A stretch of 64,000 nucleotides of DNA from Vreelandella populi (lineage in GTDB: Bacteria > Pseudomonadota > Gammaproteobacteria > Pseudomonadales > Halomonadaceae), in assembly GCF_003989825.1 (NCBI RefSeq), contig NZ_RZHE01000007.1, forward strand, positions 149,176 through 213,175, given 5' to 3'. Each line of letters opens with the position of its first letter. Positions within the stretch are counted from its first letter, which is position 1. Shown in pieces: positions 22,089 through 30,470 of the stretch. The position numbers and the translations under genes were made by a program. The notes beneath the pieces were generated by a model. The model did not search any database, was not told the origin of the DNA, and was given only the letters and a program-made list of their open reading frames with translations.

Positions 22089-23361
22089 AGCTTAAAGCCA
22101 CTGGCAGCTCATCCCAGCAGGTAGTGTACCTCGGGGTGCGGTGCTGGCATCTCAGTTCCCAAGCGTTCTGCTTACGGTGCATTCCCAACCTGACTGTGCC
22201 TCTCCCGTGCTCTCTGTTGAGCTTATCAAGTGTGGCCATTAGCTTTTCATTGCGCTCGCGCTTCTCATCGCTTAGCGGCTCTCCCAGTAACCCAAGCTGT
22301 TCATTATCGTGGTCACATAGATCCATCAGCATAACGCCACACTTCTGATACATGATTCCGGTTTTGAATATTTGCTCTAGGCCAGCGGAAGCGGCACGTA
22401 CTAAGTCGCGGCTGTCACAAGTAGCATAGGGCAGAGGGACGACGACGCTTTTGCTATAGCTCGGAAGATCTTGCCTAAACCGGTTTGTACGAACAAACAC
22501 CATGATGGCCTGAGCAAGCCCCTGCTGTTTGCGCAGCTTCTCGCCTGCTCGGGCAGCGTGTACGCGTACCGCTTCCTGCAGATCGGTTTTGTTCTGTGTG
22601 AGCCGCCCAAATGATCGACTGACCATGATCTGCTTCTTGGGCTGAGTCATATCATCAAGTGGGATACAGTCAACGCCGCGCAGCTCGTAAACAATCCGCT
22701 CCATGACGACGCTGAAATGCTTGCGCAAGTGCTTTGGCGATGCCTCACGCAGCTGCCAAGCATTCTCTATGCCGAGTGTGCGTAGCCTCACAGCACTACG
22801 CCCAGCTACGCCCCATATCTCGCTGACGGGCAGCCGTTCAAGGAAGCGTCGGGTGTCGTCGCTATCTGGATGCATAATAGCGACACCATCAAACTGTGGT
22901 TCTTTTTTGGCTCTGTGGTTAGCGATCTTGGCGAGTGTTTTGGAAGTGCTAAGGCCAACGCTAACCGGTATTCCCGTATCGCGCTTAACCTGGCGGCGCA
23001 TTGCCTGGCAGCGATCAGTCAGCGTTTCAGTCTCGAACCCTTCAAAGCTTAGAAACGATTCGTCGATCGAATATACGTCGACGTGGGGTGTGTGCTGACT
23101 GAGCACGTCAGTAACGCGGCGGCTCATATCGCCGTAGAGCGCGTAATTGCTCGATAGCAAAATGCACTGGCGGCGAATATGCGGGTCGATCTGATGTGCA
23201 GGCATACCCATTGCCACACCTAAGTCTTTGATCTCCTGGGAACGTGCGACGACACAACCATCATTGTTAGACATTACCCCGACAGGGCGTCCTTCAAGCC
23301 GCGGTTGAAAGACGCGTTCGCATGAGACATAAAAATTATTGCAGTCGACCAGAGCAATCAT
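22087..23361 (-). CDS. umuC: Translesion DNA polymerase V catalytic subunit UmuC-like
   Basis: A Y-family polymerase of 424 residues. The start is ATG 23361, which overlaps the umuD TGA as ATGA; the frame is open 17 codons further but those lie inside umuD. Catalytic motifs are visible: MIALVDCNNFYVSCERVF (first Asp), VYSIDESFLSFEG (the D-E pair) and GIPVSVGLSTSKTLAKIANH. A helix-hairpin region ERLPVSEIWGVAGRSAVRLR follows, then the little-finger domain and the UmuC-type C-terminal part. With UmuD' it would form Pol V, which copies past DNA damage after SOS induction. Length matches UmuC (422 in E. coli). Plasmid and prophage copies of umuDC are common; this copy lies beside the tail fibre and is probably prophage cargo. 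Confidence 0.95.
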   Translation of the reverse strand: MIALVDCNNFYVSCERVFQPRLEGRPVGVMSNNDGCVVARSQEIKDLGVAMGMPAHQIDPHIRRQCILLSSNYALYGDMSRRVTDVLSQHTPHVDVYSIDESFLSFEGFETETLTDRCQAMRRQVKRDTGIPVSVGLSTSKTLAKIANHRAKKEPQFDGVAIMHPDSDDTRRFLERLPVSEIWGVAGRSAVRLRTLGIENAWQLREASPKHLRKHFSVVMERIVYELRGVDCIPLDDMTQPKKQIMVSRSFGRLTQNKTDLQEAVRVHAARAGEKLRKQQGLAQAIMVFVRTNRFRQDLPSYSKSVVVPLPYATCDSRDLVRAASAGLEQIFKTGIMYQKCGVMLMDLCDHDNEQLGLLGEPLSDEKRERNEKLMATLDKLNREHGRGTVRLGMHRKQNAWELRCQHRTPRYTTCWDELPVALS

Positions 23362-23807
23362 ACGGCGAACCCAGGCGCCAATGAGTGAATGTTGTGGGTA
23401 ACGACGCCCCATACCTCACAGTCACGTCCAGTGAGCGGGATGGGCTTAAAATTGGGGTTAGAAGCGAATAGGTAAGGCCGGTTACCCATTTTACCGTATT
23501 TCTTGCAGGTCAGTTCGCCGTCGACGCTCATGATTACGATGTGCCCAGGCTTCGGCTCCACGGAGCGATTGACGATCAGAAGGTCGCCGTCATAGATACC
23601 TACACCTTCCATAGATGTGCCTTTAGCCCGTAAAAAATAGGTGGCACTCGGCTGCTGAATGAGATGGCTGACTAAATCCAGCTCTCCTTCCAGATAATCG
23701 TCAGCCGGAGAAGGGAACCCCGTGCGCACAAAGCCACCTACGAGCGGGATACGAAGTGCTGGCGCTGTCGTATCAACACGGCCTAACAAAGTGAGGTGCA
23801 TGCTCAT
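23358..23807 (-). CDS. umuD: UmuD-like self-cleaving SOS mutagenesis protein
   Basis: A 149-residue S24 peptidase. The ATG at 23807 overlaps the stop of the DUF1654 gene (ATGA), with GGAG 8 nt upstream; an upstream start at 23831 has no support. RTGFPSPADDYLEGELDL is the cleavage region: UmuD of E. coli has Cys-Gly and LexA Ala-Gly, while here the bond would be Thr-Gly. The nucleophile motif RAKGTSMEGVGIYDGD and the lysine region GELTCKKYGK are both intact, so autocleavage to UmuD' is expected. It works with UmuC from the following, 4-nt overlapping gene, in a three-gene operon with a LexA box in front. Confidence 0.93.
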   Translation of the reverse strand: MSMHLTLLGRVDTTAPALRIPLVGGFVRTGFPSPADDYLEGELDLVSHLIQQPSATYFLRAKGTSMEGVGIYDGDLLIVNRSVEPKPGHIVIMSVDGELTCKKYGKMGNRPYLFASNPNFKPIPLTGRDCEVWGVVTHNIHSLAPGFAV

Positions 23808-24037
23808 GACATCGACTCCAGCGGGTTCCATCTGACACGTACATGCTCGGCAGTATCATCAATCGTGATGAGCGTAACGTTTTCGACAGTGCCAAGCTCG
23901 CTCAGCATGCGTGCCCAGGCGTCCGCGCTGTCTTCTGGCTGGCGTTGGATCTCAGCGCAATTTTCAGACTGCGCTCGCGGGCTACCGATTTTACGTTGCA
24001 CCCGTTGGATTAGCTGTTGATACGATTTTTCTGACAT
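23804..24037 (-). CDS. DUF1654 protein, first gene of the SOS operon
   Basis: A 77-residue protein with GGAGG 6 nt before the ATG. The pattern SYQQLIQRVQRKIGSPRAQS, then EIQRQPEDSADAWARMLSEL and ENVTLITIDDTAEHVRVRW is that of DUF1654, a small family known mainly from Pseudomonas and its phages and often found before umuDC-like genes. Its function is not established; the position suggests a modulator of the SOS mutasome. It is led by a LexA box 18-33 nt upstream and overlaps umuD by 4 nt, so all three genes should be induced by DNA damage. Confidence 0.8.
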   Translation of the reverse strand: MSEKSYQQLIQRVQRKIGSPRAQSENCAEIQRQPEDSADAWARMLSELGTVENVTLITIDDTAEHVRVRWNPLESMS

Positions 24038-24054
24038 AAGCGCCTCCCTATAAG

Positions 24055-24070
24055 CTGGTTAGATATACAG
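24055..24070 (-). promoter_or_regulatory. LexA (SOS) box of the DUF1654-umuDC operon
   Basis: Read on the minus strand the site is CTGTATATCTAACCAG, matching the CTG-N10-CAG consensus with an AT-rich core. It lies 18 nt upstream of the DUF1654 start codon, so LexA would block the promoter until SOS induction. Confidence 0.85.
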
Positions 24071-24246
24071 TATTATGGGCGGAGTATAGTCAGATGTAGC
24101 TAGATAAATCTAGGGCGTGGTCGCACACTGCATGTAAACAATGTGCTTTGTGTGAGCATGGTAAAGCGGTAAGGGTCTGATTTATCGTAAAAGACTTGCG
24201 CAGAGAGGCGGCTGAACATTATCGAAGTTGATTAAACCCCGCCTGG

Positions 24247-25125
24247 TCAGCGACAGATCGACTGGCAAGGCACGCCATTATTATTGCCATCCAAGCGACC
24301 ATTCCCGCACTGAAGAAGATGGAACATTGCTTCTTCACATGAACTCATCTGACCGCAGTTCTTGCGCTCGTCACAGCTGAACTCAGTCATCGGCTCTGAA
24401 AAGATGCTTTCAGTAAGCTGCTCGGGCCCTGGCGGCAGCTCTTCATCGCTGACATACGGGTTGCCATTGCCTTGAATAGCGGCGATGCGGCGGTTACGTT
24501 CAAGCTCCCATTCATCCACTGGATCCATGCGATTCCAAGCTTCAAAGAGTTGCTGTTGCTGCCTGCTGATCTGGATGCCATATGTATCCCGCATGTACCA
24601 GTAGATACGGGCAATGTCGCCTACCCGGTGTGGCGGAGGCTGAAAGCTGCGTTCTTGAAACGATACGGCTACTTGGCAAGCTCCGTATTCGTGCACGGGA
24701 TCATTCACCATAGCGAACCGCATATTGGACCTATCGCCATTCACTTCGCCGATGGCCGGCACCAGATTGTGCAAGTCGGCCTCAGCCATCCGAAAGACTG
24801 GATCGTTTCGACGGCAGTTATCCCGACCGCCCTCCTGCCAGCATTGAAGCTGCCGGCCGAAGTCATAGGCCGGCATTACGTGCTCCCATTCTATTCTGTT
24901 CGCCCTCGCCGGCTGCTTGCGTATCTCGTAGCCGCAGCTCTCAAGGTCTGGCCCACTCTCAAAATCAAACGTACAGCCACAGTAAAACGATTCATTTTTA
25001 TCGTAGTAGATCTGCTGTTCAGCTATTCGTTTGGCGGCAGCAAAAGAGGGAGGAGGAGAAGCATCCACAGCGAAGCTTACCGAGAGCAGCAAGCACGCCG
25101 CAGCATTGAAAAACATCTTTATCAT
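24247..25125 (-). CDS. Secreted endonuclease I family nuclease with excalibur domain
   Basis: A 292-residue exported protein (start ATG 25125; signal peptide to about residue 23, cleavage near VDA-SP). Residues 25-205 match the EndA/Dns/Vvn endonuclease I family, which cuts double-stranded DNA non-specifically with a metal ion: YCGCTFDFESGPDLESCGYE, NRIEWEHVMPAYDFGRQLQC (catalytic EHVMPA), EADLHNLVPAIGEVNGDRSN. The C-terminal 35 residues, CGQMSSCEEAMFHLLQCGN then LDGNNNGVPCQSIC, are an excalibur calcium-binding domain, an unusual addition to this family. Several Cys pairs fit periplasmic or extracellular folding. The gene lies between the SOS operon and the tRNA, facing leftward, and may be prophage cargo for nutrient DNA use or exclusion of entering DNA. 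Confidence 0.88.
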   Translation of the reverse strand: MIKMFFNAAACLLLSVSFAVDASPPPSFAAAKRIAEQQIYYDKNESFYCGCTFDFESGPDLESCGYEIRKQPARANRIEWEHVMPAYDFGRQLQCWQEGGRDNCRRNDPVFRMAEADLHNLVPAIGEVNGDRSNMRFAMVNDPVHEYGACQVAVSFQERSFQPPPHRVGDIARIYWYMRDTYGIQISRQQQQLFEAWNRMDPVDEWELERNRRIAAIQGNGNPYVSDEELPPGPEQLTESIFSEPMTEFSCDERKNCGQMSSCEEAMFHLLQCGNGRLDGNNNGVPCQSICR

Positions 25126-25187
25126 CAACTAAAAACTTCCCTGTCTCTTGTCGATATTTTAGAGCGCATTAACCGCGCAGGCTGCGG

Positions 25188-25388
25188 CTATAAACCGAGA
25201 AGCCACTCTTTATCCTCATCGCTCGCTACGTAATAAGAAAAGCCAGTGGCCATATCTTGAAAGTGCCCGGCCGAATCGAGGCTTAACGCATCGCCGGTGG
25301 AAAGATAGAACTGTGGCGTAAGAGAGTCTTCAACGACCACGTAATCGTCATTTCCCGCCGAATCTTTCACAGCTATTGATCGTGACAT
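25188..25388 (-). CDS. Small hypothetical protein, 66 residues
   Basis: AGGAGG lies 6 nt before the ATG, so translation is likely. The acidic, strand-rich product reads MSRSIAVKDSAGNDDYVVVE and continues with TPQFYLSTGDALSLDSAGHF; a repeated strand-turn pattern suggests a small beta protein. I do not recognise a family. It lies 62 nt upstream of the nuclease gene on the same strand. Confidence 0.5.
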   Translation of the reverse strand: MSRSIAVKDSAGNDDYVVVEDSLTPQFYLSTGDALSLDSAGHFQDMATGFSYYVASDEDKEWLLGL

Positions 25389-25446
25389 GACCAGCCTCCT
25401 GGCATTAGCATTTTCTATCTATACAGGATCCAGCTTACGAGCCGCT

Positions 25447-25677
25447 TCATTTATATAACTTGTCAGCAATCTTCCCAAGCCCATGTTGATCGACATCGAC
25501 AACAGCGTCGATCATGGCAAGGTAAGCATACATTGCCACATCAGCAGAACTCGCGCGATCACCATATTCTTCTAATAGCTGATTTACAGCTGCTACCCCT
25601 GCGGACATTTGTGCGTGCGTTACGTCATTAGGGACAAGCTTCCAGCCAGGCTTGCGGTCATACTCCAGATCATTCAT
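25447..25677 (-). CDS. Small hypothetical protein, 76 residues
   Basis: ATG 25677 is preferred over the GTG three bases upstream because AGGAGAGG lies 3-6 nt before it. The product starts MNDLEYDRKPGWKLVPNDVT and is helical in its second half (SSADVAMYAYLAMIDAVVDV). Acidic, no signal peptide or membrane helix. No family recognised. It may share a transcript with the 66-residue protein downstream (58-nt gap). Confidence 0.5.
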   Translation of the reverse strand: MNDLEYDRKPGWKLVPNDVTHAQMSAGVAAVNQLLEEYGDRASSADVAMYAYLAMIDAVVDVDQHGLGKIADKLYK

Positions 25678-25847
25678 CACCCTCTCCTCTCAATCTCATC
25701 GGCTATGGCTAGCATAGCGTGTAAGACTGCGTGGTCATAAGCGGCAAAATGGTTAGACTTTAGTCTATTGTTTGCAGGTCTAGCACGGATAGTATAACGG
25801 CGGGCGTTCCCCTCGTTATATTTTCAGGGGATTTTCTGGCGGGAAAC

Positions 25848-25879
25848 AAAAAAGGGAACCAGCTAAATAGCTGATTCCC
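25848..25879 (-). terminator. Terminator of the tRNA-Ser gene
   Basis: GGGAACCAGCT (25854-25864) and AGCTGATTCCC (25869-25879) form an interrupted hairpin with loop AAAT; on the minus strand it is followed by six T residues (A 25848-25853). It begins 8 nt after the tRNA 3' end. Confidence 0.85.
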
Positions 25880-25887
25880 TAATGTTT

Positions 25888-25978
25888 TGGCGGAGGGACA
25901 GGGATTCGAACCCTGGGTAGGTTATTCACCTACGCCGGTTTTCAAGACCGGTGCATTCAACCGCTCTGCCATCCCTCC
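25888..25978 (-). tRNA. serT: tRNA-Ser (anticodon TGA)
   Basis: On the minus strand the gene runs GGAGGGA...TCCCTCC-G-CCA, a full 7-bp acceptor stem with encoded CCA. The anticodon arm is CCGGT-CTTGAAA-ACCGG with anticodon TGA. The long variable arm (TAGGT with ACCTA) is the class II mark of tRNA-Ser. The T arm reads CAGGGTTCGAATCCCTG. Length is 91 nt. The 3' end faces the prophage side of the window, so it is a candidate attachment site, though no integrase or flanking repeat is visible here. Confidence 0.97.
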
Positions 25979-26036
25979 GGCTTATGGGTGCGTATATTAC
26001 CAACATCTCTTTGGAAGTCAACACCTTCTAGCTAAA

Positions 26037-27743
26037 TTAGTATAACCGTAAGCCTACACGGGTGATCGTGCCTTTCTCCATTTCACTGACGACCCAGTGG
26101 ATACCGTGCCAATCCACATCATCACCCACTACCGGGTGACCGCCTACGCGAAGCGCTACAAACTCGGCAAGGGTCATGTCCTGCTCACCTGCGCTTAGCG
26201 TTAAACCATATGCCTGGGCCACGTCTTTCATCTGTGCGCCGCCTTCGAGCGTAAACGTACCAAAGAAGGCCCGCTCCTGTTTGAGCTTGGCATCTCCATT
26301 GAACAGACGGTTCAGCGCATACAAATCTTCTGTACGGCCAATGACGCAAATCACATCGCCCATCTTTAAACGAGTACTGCCCTTAGGATGGAGCATGGCA
26401 TGGTTACGAAACAGAGCTGAAATCAGCGCGCCGGATGGAAAACGAAGCAGGCGAATGGGTACGTCTTCCAGATCACGGTTTTCAACCACGTACACAAACA
26501 TCTCAAAATCGTTATCCGGAAGGATACCCAGCGGTCCCCGGCGATTGGGCGTTGTACCGACAGGCACTTCAACCTTTAACCAGCGGGCCATCAACGTCAG
26601 CGAACCGCCCTGAATCAATAGCGACATCAGCACAACGGCAAAAGCCACGTTGAAATAGAGCGAAGCATTCTCGACGCCCCCGATAACCGGGAAAATGGCC
26701 AACACAATTGGCACCGCCCCTCTCAAGCCTACCCAGGCAATAAAGAAGGTTTCTCGCCAGCGGAATTTGAAAAATGGTTTGATGGTAACCAGTACGGCAA
26801 GCGGACGGGCAACAAAAATAAGCGCCAGCGCAACTAATGCCGATGGCAGCGCCACTTCCCAAAGCTGGCTGGGCGTTACCAAGAGCCCCAGCACCAGGAA
26901 CAGACCAATCTGGCTTAGCCATGCCAAGCCATCGTGAACAGGAAGAATAAAGTTCAGGTGACGGCCTGGCTGGTTACCGATCATTACTCCGGTCAGGTAA
27001 ATAGCCAGAAAACCGCTGCCGCCCAGCACGCTGGTCAACCCAAAGACACTAAAGCCCAGTGCAAGCGCCAGCATGGCGTAAAGGCCAGGGGCCAGATCAA
27101 GCCAGCGCAACAGCTTGGCACTTAGCCAGCCACCGCCAACCCCTACCAGTACGCCGATGCCAAACTGCGAAATAAAGAACGCCAGGGTTTCTAACGGCCC
27201 ACCGATATCGCCAACCAGAAACTCCACGAGCATCAAGGTAAGAAAGATAGCCATCGGGTCGTTGGTGCCTGACTCGATCTCAAGCGTCGCGCCTACCCGC
27301 TCATTGAGATTGACACCCCGGCCGCTCAGCATGGAGAAAACGGCGGCAGCATCTGTAGAGCCCACGATTGCCCCTACCAACAGCCCCTGCACCAGAGTTA
27401 AGTTGAATATCCACATGGCAATCAAGCCAACGATCGCGCTGGTAATAAACACCCCGAGCGTTGCCAGCGAAAGCGCTGGCTTGAAACCTACTCGAAAGGT
27501 TTTGAGACGCGTGCGCAACCCGCCATCAAGCAAAATCATGGCAAGGGCTAGATGGCCTATGGTGAAAGCCATCGAATAATCGTCAAACACCACGCCCAAC
27601 ACGCCTTCTTCACCGGCAAGCATTCCCAACCCCAGGAAGATAAGCAGCAGTGGAACACCCATGAGTGAGGAAAGGCGGCTCGCTAATATGCTAAGCGCCA
27701 TTAGGGAACCGCCTACTAAAAAGAAGGTATAGATCGCGTCCAT
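26037..27743 (-). CDS. nhaP2: K+/H+ antiporter of the NhaP2/CvrA family
   Basis: A 568-residue inner-membrane transporter. Residues 1-385 hold about 12 hydrophobic segments of the CPA1 type with the conserved [19 protein letters not shown] sequence ([20 protein letters not shown]) and [14 protein letters not shown], which carry the ion-binding Asp residues. Residues about 400-480 form a TrkA-C (RCK_C) regulatory domain ([40 protein letters not shown]). The last 80 residues are a CorC/HlyC-type domain ([20 protein letters not shown]). This three-part layout is diagnostic for NhaP2/CvrA (YcgO in E. coli), which exports K+ in exchange for H+. It is a single leftward gene next to tRNA-Ser. Confidence 0.92.
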   Translation of the reverse strand: MDAIYTFFLVGGSLMALSILASRLSSLMGVPLLLIFLGLGMLAGEEGVLGVVFDDYSMAFTIGHLALAMILLDGGLRTRLKTFRVGFKPALSLATLGVFITSAIVGLIAMWIFNLTLVQGLLVGAIVGSTDAAAVFSMLSGRGVNLNERVGATLEIESGTNDPMAIFLTLMLVEFLVGDIGGPLETLAFFISQFGIGVLVGVGGGWLSAKLLRWLDLAPGLYAMLALALGFSVFGLTSVLGGSGFLAIYLTGVMIGNQPGRHLNFILPVHDGLAWLSQIGLFLVLGLLVTPSQLWEVALPSALVALALIFVARPLAVLVTIKPFFKFRWRETFFIAWVGLRGAVPIVLAIFPVIGGVENASLYFNVAFAVVLMSLLIQGGSLTLMARWLKVEVPVGTTPNRRGPLGILPDNDFEMFVYVVENRDLEDVPIRLLRFPSGALISALFRNHAMLHPKGSTRLKMGDVICVIGRTEDLYALNRLFNGDAKLKQERAFFGTFTLEGGAQMKDVAQAYGLTLSAGEQDMTLAEFVALRVGGHPVVGDDVDWHGIHWVVSEMEKGTITRVGLRLY

Positions 27744-27894
27744 GTCTCTCCATCTCTACATCAATGCCGCACTATTATTACACGCCACCGGTGAATTTAC
27801 TGCGCTAACTCTAAAGGCTTGCTTGCCAAAGGGCTGGTCATGGGCCAATTGACACAGCTAAACTCCGCCGTCTCGATATCAGGAGTTAATCATT

Positions 27895-29025
27895 ATGTTG
27901 CGTTGCCTTTCGCTTGTTGGGCAGTTACGTTTTCTCATATCCATATGCTGTATATTTTTTTTATATTCATCGGCTTACGCCGAAGAAGCCGTGTCGTCCT
28001 CAGTTGAAACTCCGCTGTCGCTTGAAAGTGACGTGGTGCTTCCTGAAACGTTTTGGCCAACTACTGACAATGAAGAGGCTGATGAAGTGCCTTCGGCCGC
28101 CCTTGTATTACCGCCGCCGCTTGAGCCACCGCCGTTAAAACACGTCTCCTTGATGCTGGATTGGTATTTAAGCCCTCAGCATACGGCGTTAATCGTGGCT
28201 GAAGAACGCGGCCTGTTTACCGCTCAAGGGCTTGAGGTGGAGCTGCAAACGCCGGCCGACCCTTCGGTTGCAATTAAACTCTTAGCCGCAGGGGAAGTGG
28301 ATCTAGCCTTGACACGTCAGCCGTTGCTTCATCTGTTCGCCCATGAAGGCGTGCCCGTAACGCGCATCGCCACTCTGGTTGAAACGCCGCTAACCGCTGT
28401 TATCGTGAAAGGCGAAGCGCAGACTGAAAACGCCGCGCACTTGGCAGGCCTGCACTACGGTTACTCCACCCGTGAAGGGGTTGACCTGTTAGTGCCTGAG
28501 CTGGTACCGCGCTCCGTCAGGCAGACCGACGGTTTTCTTGTGCCACAAAGCGTTCATTTCAACGCGGCTAGCGCCATGGATGAGGGAAGCATTGATGCCG
28601 TTGCCGATGGCTTTTACCATTTTCTTCCCCAGCAGTTATCAGCGCTTGGTATTACGACACATACAGTACGCTATAGCGATTTAGGCGTGCCGCGCCATGA
28701 TGGGTTAGTGGTTGTCGCCAACAGCAATTCCTTGGCAAAGCATGCCGATACGTGGACGCGCTTTCTAAACGCGATAGAAGAAGCCAACGACTGGATAGTG
28801 GAAAACCCTGAGGCAACCTGGCAGTTGGTAATCGATACCCACCCCATACTGGATAATCCAACCAATGCAACAGCCTGGCCGGACATATTACGCCGCATGG
28901 CGCTTAGGCCAGCAGCGCTGGACTCCAGGCGTTATGCAAGCTTTGAAACTTATCTACTCCAAGAGGGCCTAATTGACGAAGTATTACCGGTATCACGCTT
29001 GGCCGTTGATCCTTTTGCGCTTTGA
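27895..29025 (+). CDS. NMT1/THI5-like periplasmic substrate-binding protein
   Basis: A 376-residue protein with AGGAG 10 nt before the ATG and a signal peptide (hydrophobic LRFLISICCIFFLYSSAYA, cleavage near AYA-EE). A 60-residue acidic and proline-rich linker (ALVLPPPLEPPPLKHV) precedes the binding domain, which begins VSLMLDWYLSPQHTALIVAE and continues RGLFTAQGLEVELQTPADPS. That is the NMT1/ThiY pattern of ABC-transport binding proteins for thiamine pyrimidine precursors or alkylsulfonate-like compounds. KLLAAGEVDLALTRQPLLHL is typical too. No permease or ATPase gene is adjacent, so the partner is elsewhere or the protein works alone. Substrate is unknown. Confidence 0.8.
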   Translation: MLRCLSLVGQLRFLISICCIFFLYSSAYAEEAVSSSVETPLSLESDVVLPETFWPTTDNEEADEVPSAALVLPPPLEPPPLKHVSLMLDWYLSPQHTALIVAEERGLFTAQGLEVELQTPADPSVAIKLLAAGEVDLALTRQPLLHLFAHEGVPVTRIATLVETPLTAVIVKGEAQTENAAHLAGLHYGYSTREGVDLLVPELVPRSVRQTDGFLVPQSVHFNAASAMDEGSIDAVADGFYHFLPQQLSALGITTHTVRYSDLGVPRHDGLVVVANSNSLAKHADTWTRFLNAIEEANDWIVENPEATWQLVIDTHPILDNPTNATAWPDILRRMALRPAALDSRRYASFETYLLQEGLIDEVLPVSRLAVDPFAL

Positions 29026-29064
29026 TTTTATCCCCTTAAGTTTCACCCTTGACCTTGGAGTGTC

Positions 29065-30459
29065 ATGACCGCCCCGCTCATCTTTATTGACTTGGAAACA
29101 ACGGGTACCCGCGCCACACGGGACCGCATTACCGAGATTGCGGCGCTAAAAATTATCGATGGTCAGCCGGTTGATGCCTGGTCCAGCTTGATCAACCCAG
29201 GTATTCGCGTGCCTGTCAATATCAGCCAGCTGACCGGCATTGATGACGATATGCTGGCTGATGCCCCTCACTTTGAAGACATCGCCGAGTCGCTGCGTGA
29301 ATGGCTTGGCGATGGCCATACGTTGGTCGCTCATAATGCACGTTTTGATTACAGCTTCCTGCGTAATGCTTTCAAGCGCGAGGGCCATGATTACCGGGCT
29401 CCTATTATCTGTACGCTGCGCTTATCACGTCGATTGGCCCCGCAAGAGCCGCAGCATAATTTAAAAGCGCTCCTTGCACGCCATGCTATCGAAAGAACCC
29501 GCGCCCATCGTGCAGAGGATGATGTTAAGGCGTTATGGGCGTTATGGAAAACGTGGCAGGTTCGTTACAGCGACGAGGTCTGGAGCAGCGCGCTGGCGGA
29601 GGAATTGCGTTATCGTACATTGCCTGCCCACCTGGATAGCCGTCAGCTGAAGGATTTACCCGAATCGCCCGGCGTCTATTTTTTTTATGGGTATAACCGA
29701 CTGCCGCTGTATGTCGGTAAAAGCGTCAATTTACGCCGCCGGGTGCTTAGCCATTTTCAGCGCGATTACCAGGATAATAAGGCGATGCGGCTAGCCCAGC
29801 AGATTCATCATATCGAATGGGAAGAAACAGCAGGCGATCTGGGCGCCCAACTGCGTGAAGCCCAGCTGGTCAAAACGCTAATGCCGATCATGAACCGCCA
29901 GTTACGCAAGCAACGCAAACTCACCACCTGGCACTGGCCGAGCCACGCGGACCAGCCGGCTCTGATCAGTGGGGATGTGCTTACCAAGCCTTATGATGGG
30001 GCTCTATACGGGCTTTTCCGAAGCGCCAAGGATGCCAAAGACGCGCTGCGTACTATCGCCGAAGAGCACAAGCTCTGCCCACAGGTATTAGGGCTTACCA
30101 AAGGTAAAGGGCGTTGCTTCGCCAGTCAGCTGGGAAAATGTGTGGGTGCTTGTCAGGGTAAGGAAACCCTCCCTGGCCACACTCAACGTGCTCAGGAAGC
30201 GCTAGCCCAGCTGCAGATCAAGGCGTGGCCGTGGCCGGGGCGAATTATCATCCAGGAAGGCCCAACGGCGAGTGGGAAACGTGCCTGGCATGTGGTCGAT
30301 CACTGGTGCTATTTGGGCAGCGCCGAAACGCTTAAAAAAGCTCAACGTCTTACCCAGGCCAGTCTTCCGGCGTTTGATGTGGACAGCTACCGTATCCTGA
30401 ACCGCTTTCTACGTACGCCGGAGCAGCATGGCCTTAGTGTGAAAGCACTAGAGCGCTGA
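29065..30459 (+). CDS. Fusion of DnaQ-like 3'-5' exonuclease and GIY-YIG (UvrC-like) nuclease
   Basis: A 464-residue two-domain nuclease. Residues 1-165 are a DEDDh exonuclease: FIDLETTGTRATRDRITEIA (D and E), TLVAHNARFDYSFLRNAF, and AHRAEDDVKALWALW. Residues about 195-285 are a GIY-YIG domain: SPGVYFFYGYNRLPLYVGKS followed by VNLRRRVLSHF. Residues 340-380 keep a UvrC-like cysteine section (CFASQLGKCVGACQGKE). This fusion is known in bacteria as an exonuclease/Cho-type protein and probably acts in DNA repair, cutting near a lesion and trimming ends; that combined role is inferred. It starts 39 nt after the binding-protein gene and converges with the ybfF-like gene. Confidence 0.88.
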   Translation: MTAPLIFIDLETTGTRATRDRITEIAALKIIDGQPVDAWSSLINPGIRVPVNISQLTGIDDDMLADAPHFEDIAESLREWLGDGHTLVAHNARFDYSFLRNAFKREGHDYRAPIICTLRLSRRLAPQEPQHNLKALLARHAIERTRAHRAEDDVKALWALWKTWQVRYSDEVWSSALAEELRYRTLPAHLDSRQLKDLPESPGVYFFYGYNRLPLYVGKSVNLRRRVLSHFQRDYQDNKAMRLAQQIHHIEWEETAGDLGAQLREAQLVKTLMPIMNRQLRKQRKLTTWHWPSHADQPALISGDVLTKPYDGALYGLFRSAKDAKDALRTIAEEHKLCPQVLGLTKGKGRCFASQLGKCVGACQGKETLPGHTQRAQEALAQLQIKAWPWPGRIIIQEGPTASGKRAWHVVDHWCYLGSAETLKKAQRLTQASLPAFDVDSYRILNRFLRTPEQHGLSVKALER

Positions 30460-30470
30460 ACAAAACGCCC

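Noticed and set aside
24472..25233. 253-residue plus-strand ORF opposite the nuclease
   Set aside because: The opposite strand encodes an unmistakable endonuclease I protein with signal peptide and domain motifs; the antisense frame shows no family features.
27849..27878. Sigma-70 promoter before the NMT1-like gene
   Set aside because: TTGACA is perfect, but no acceptable -10 box lies at 16-18 nt spacing.
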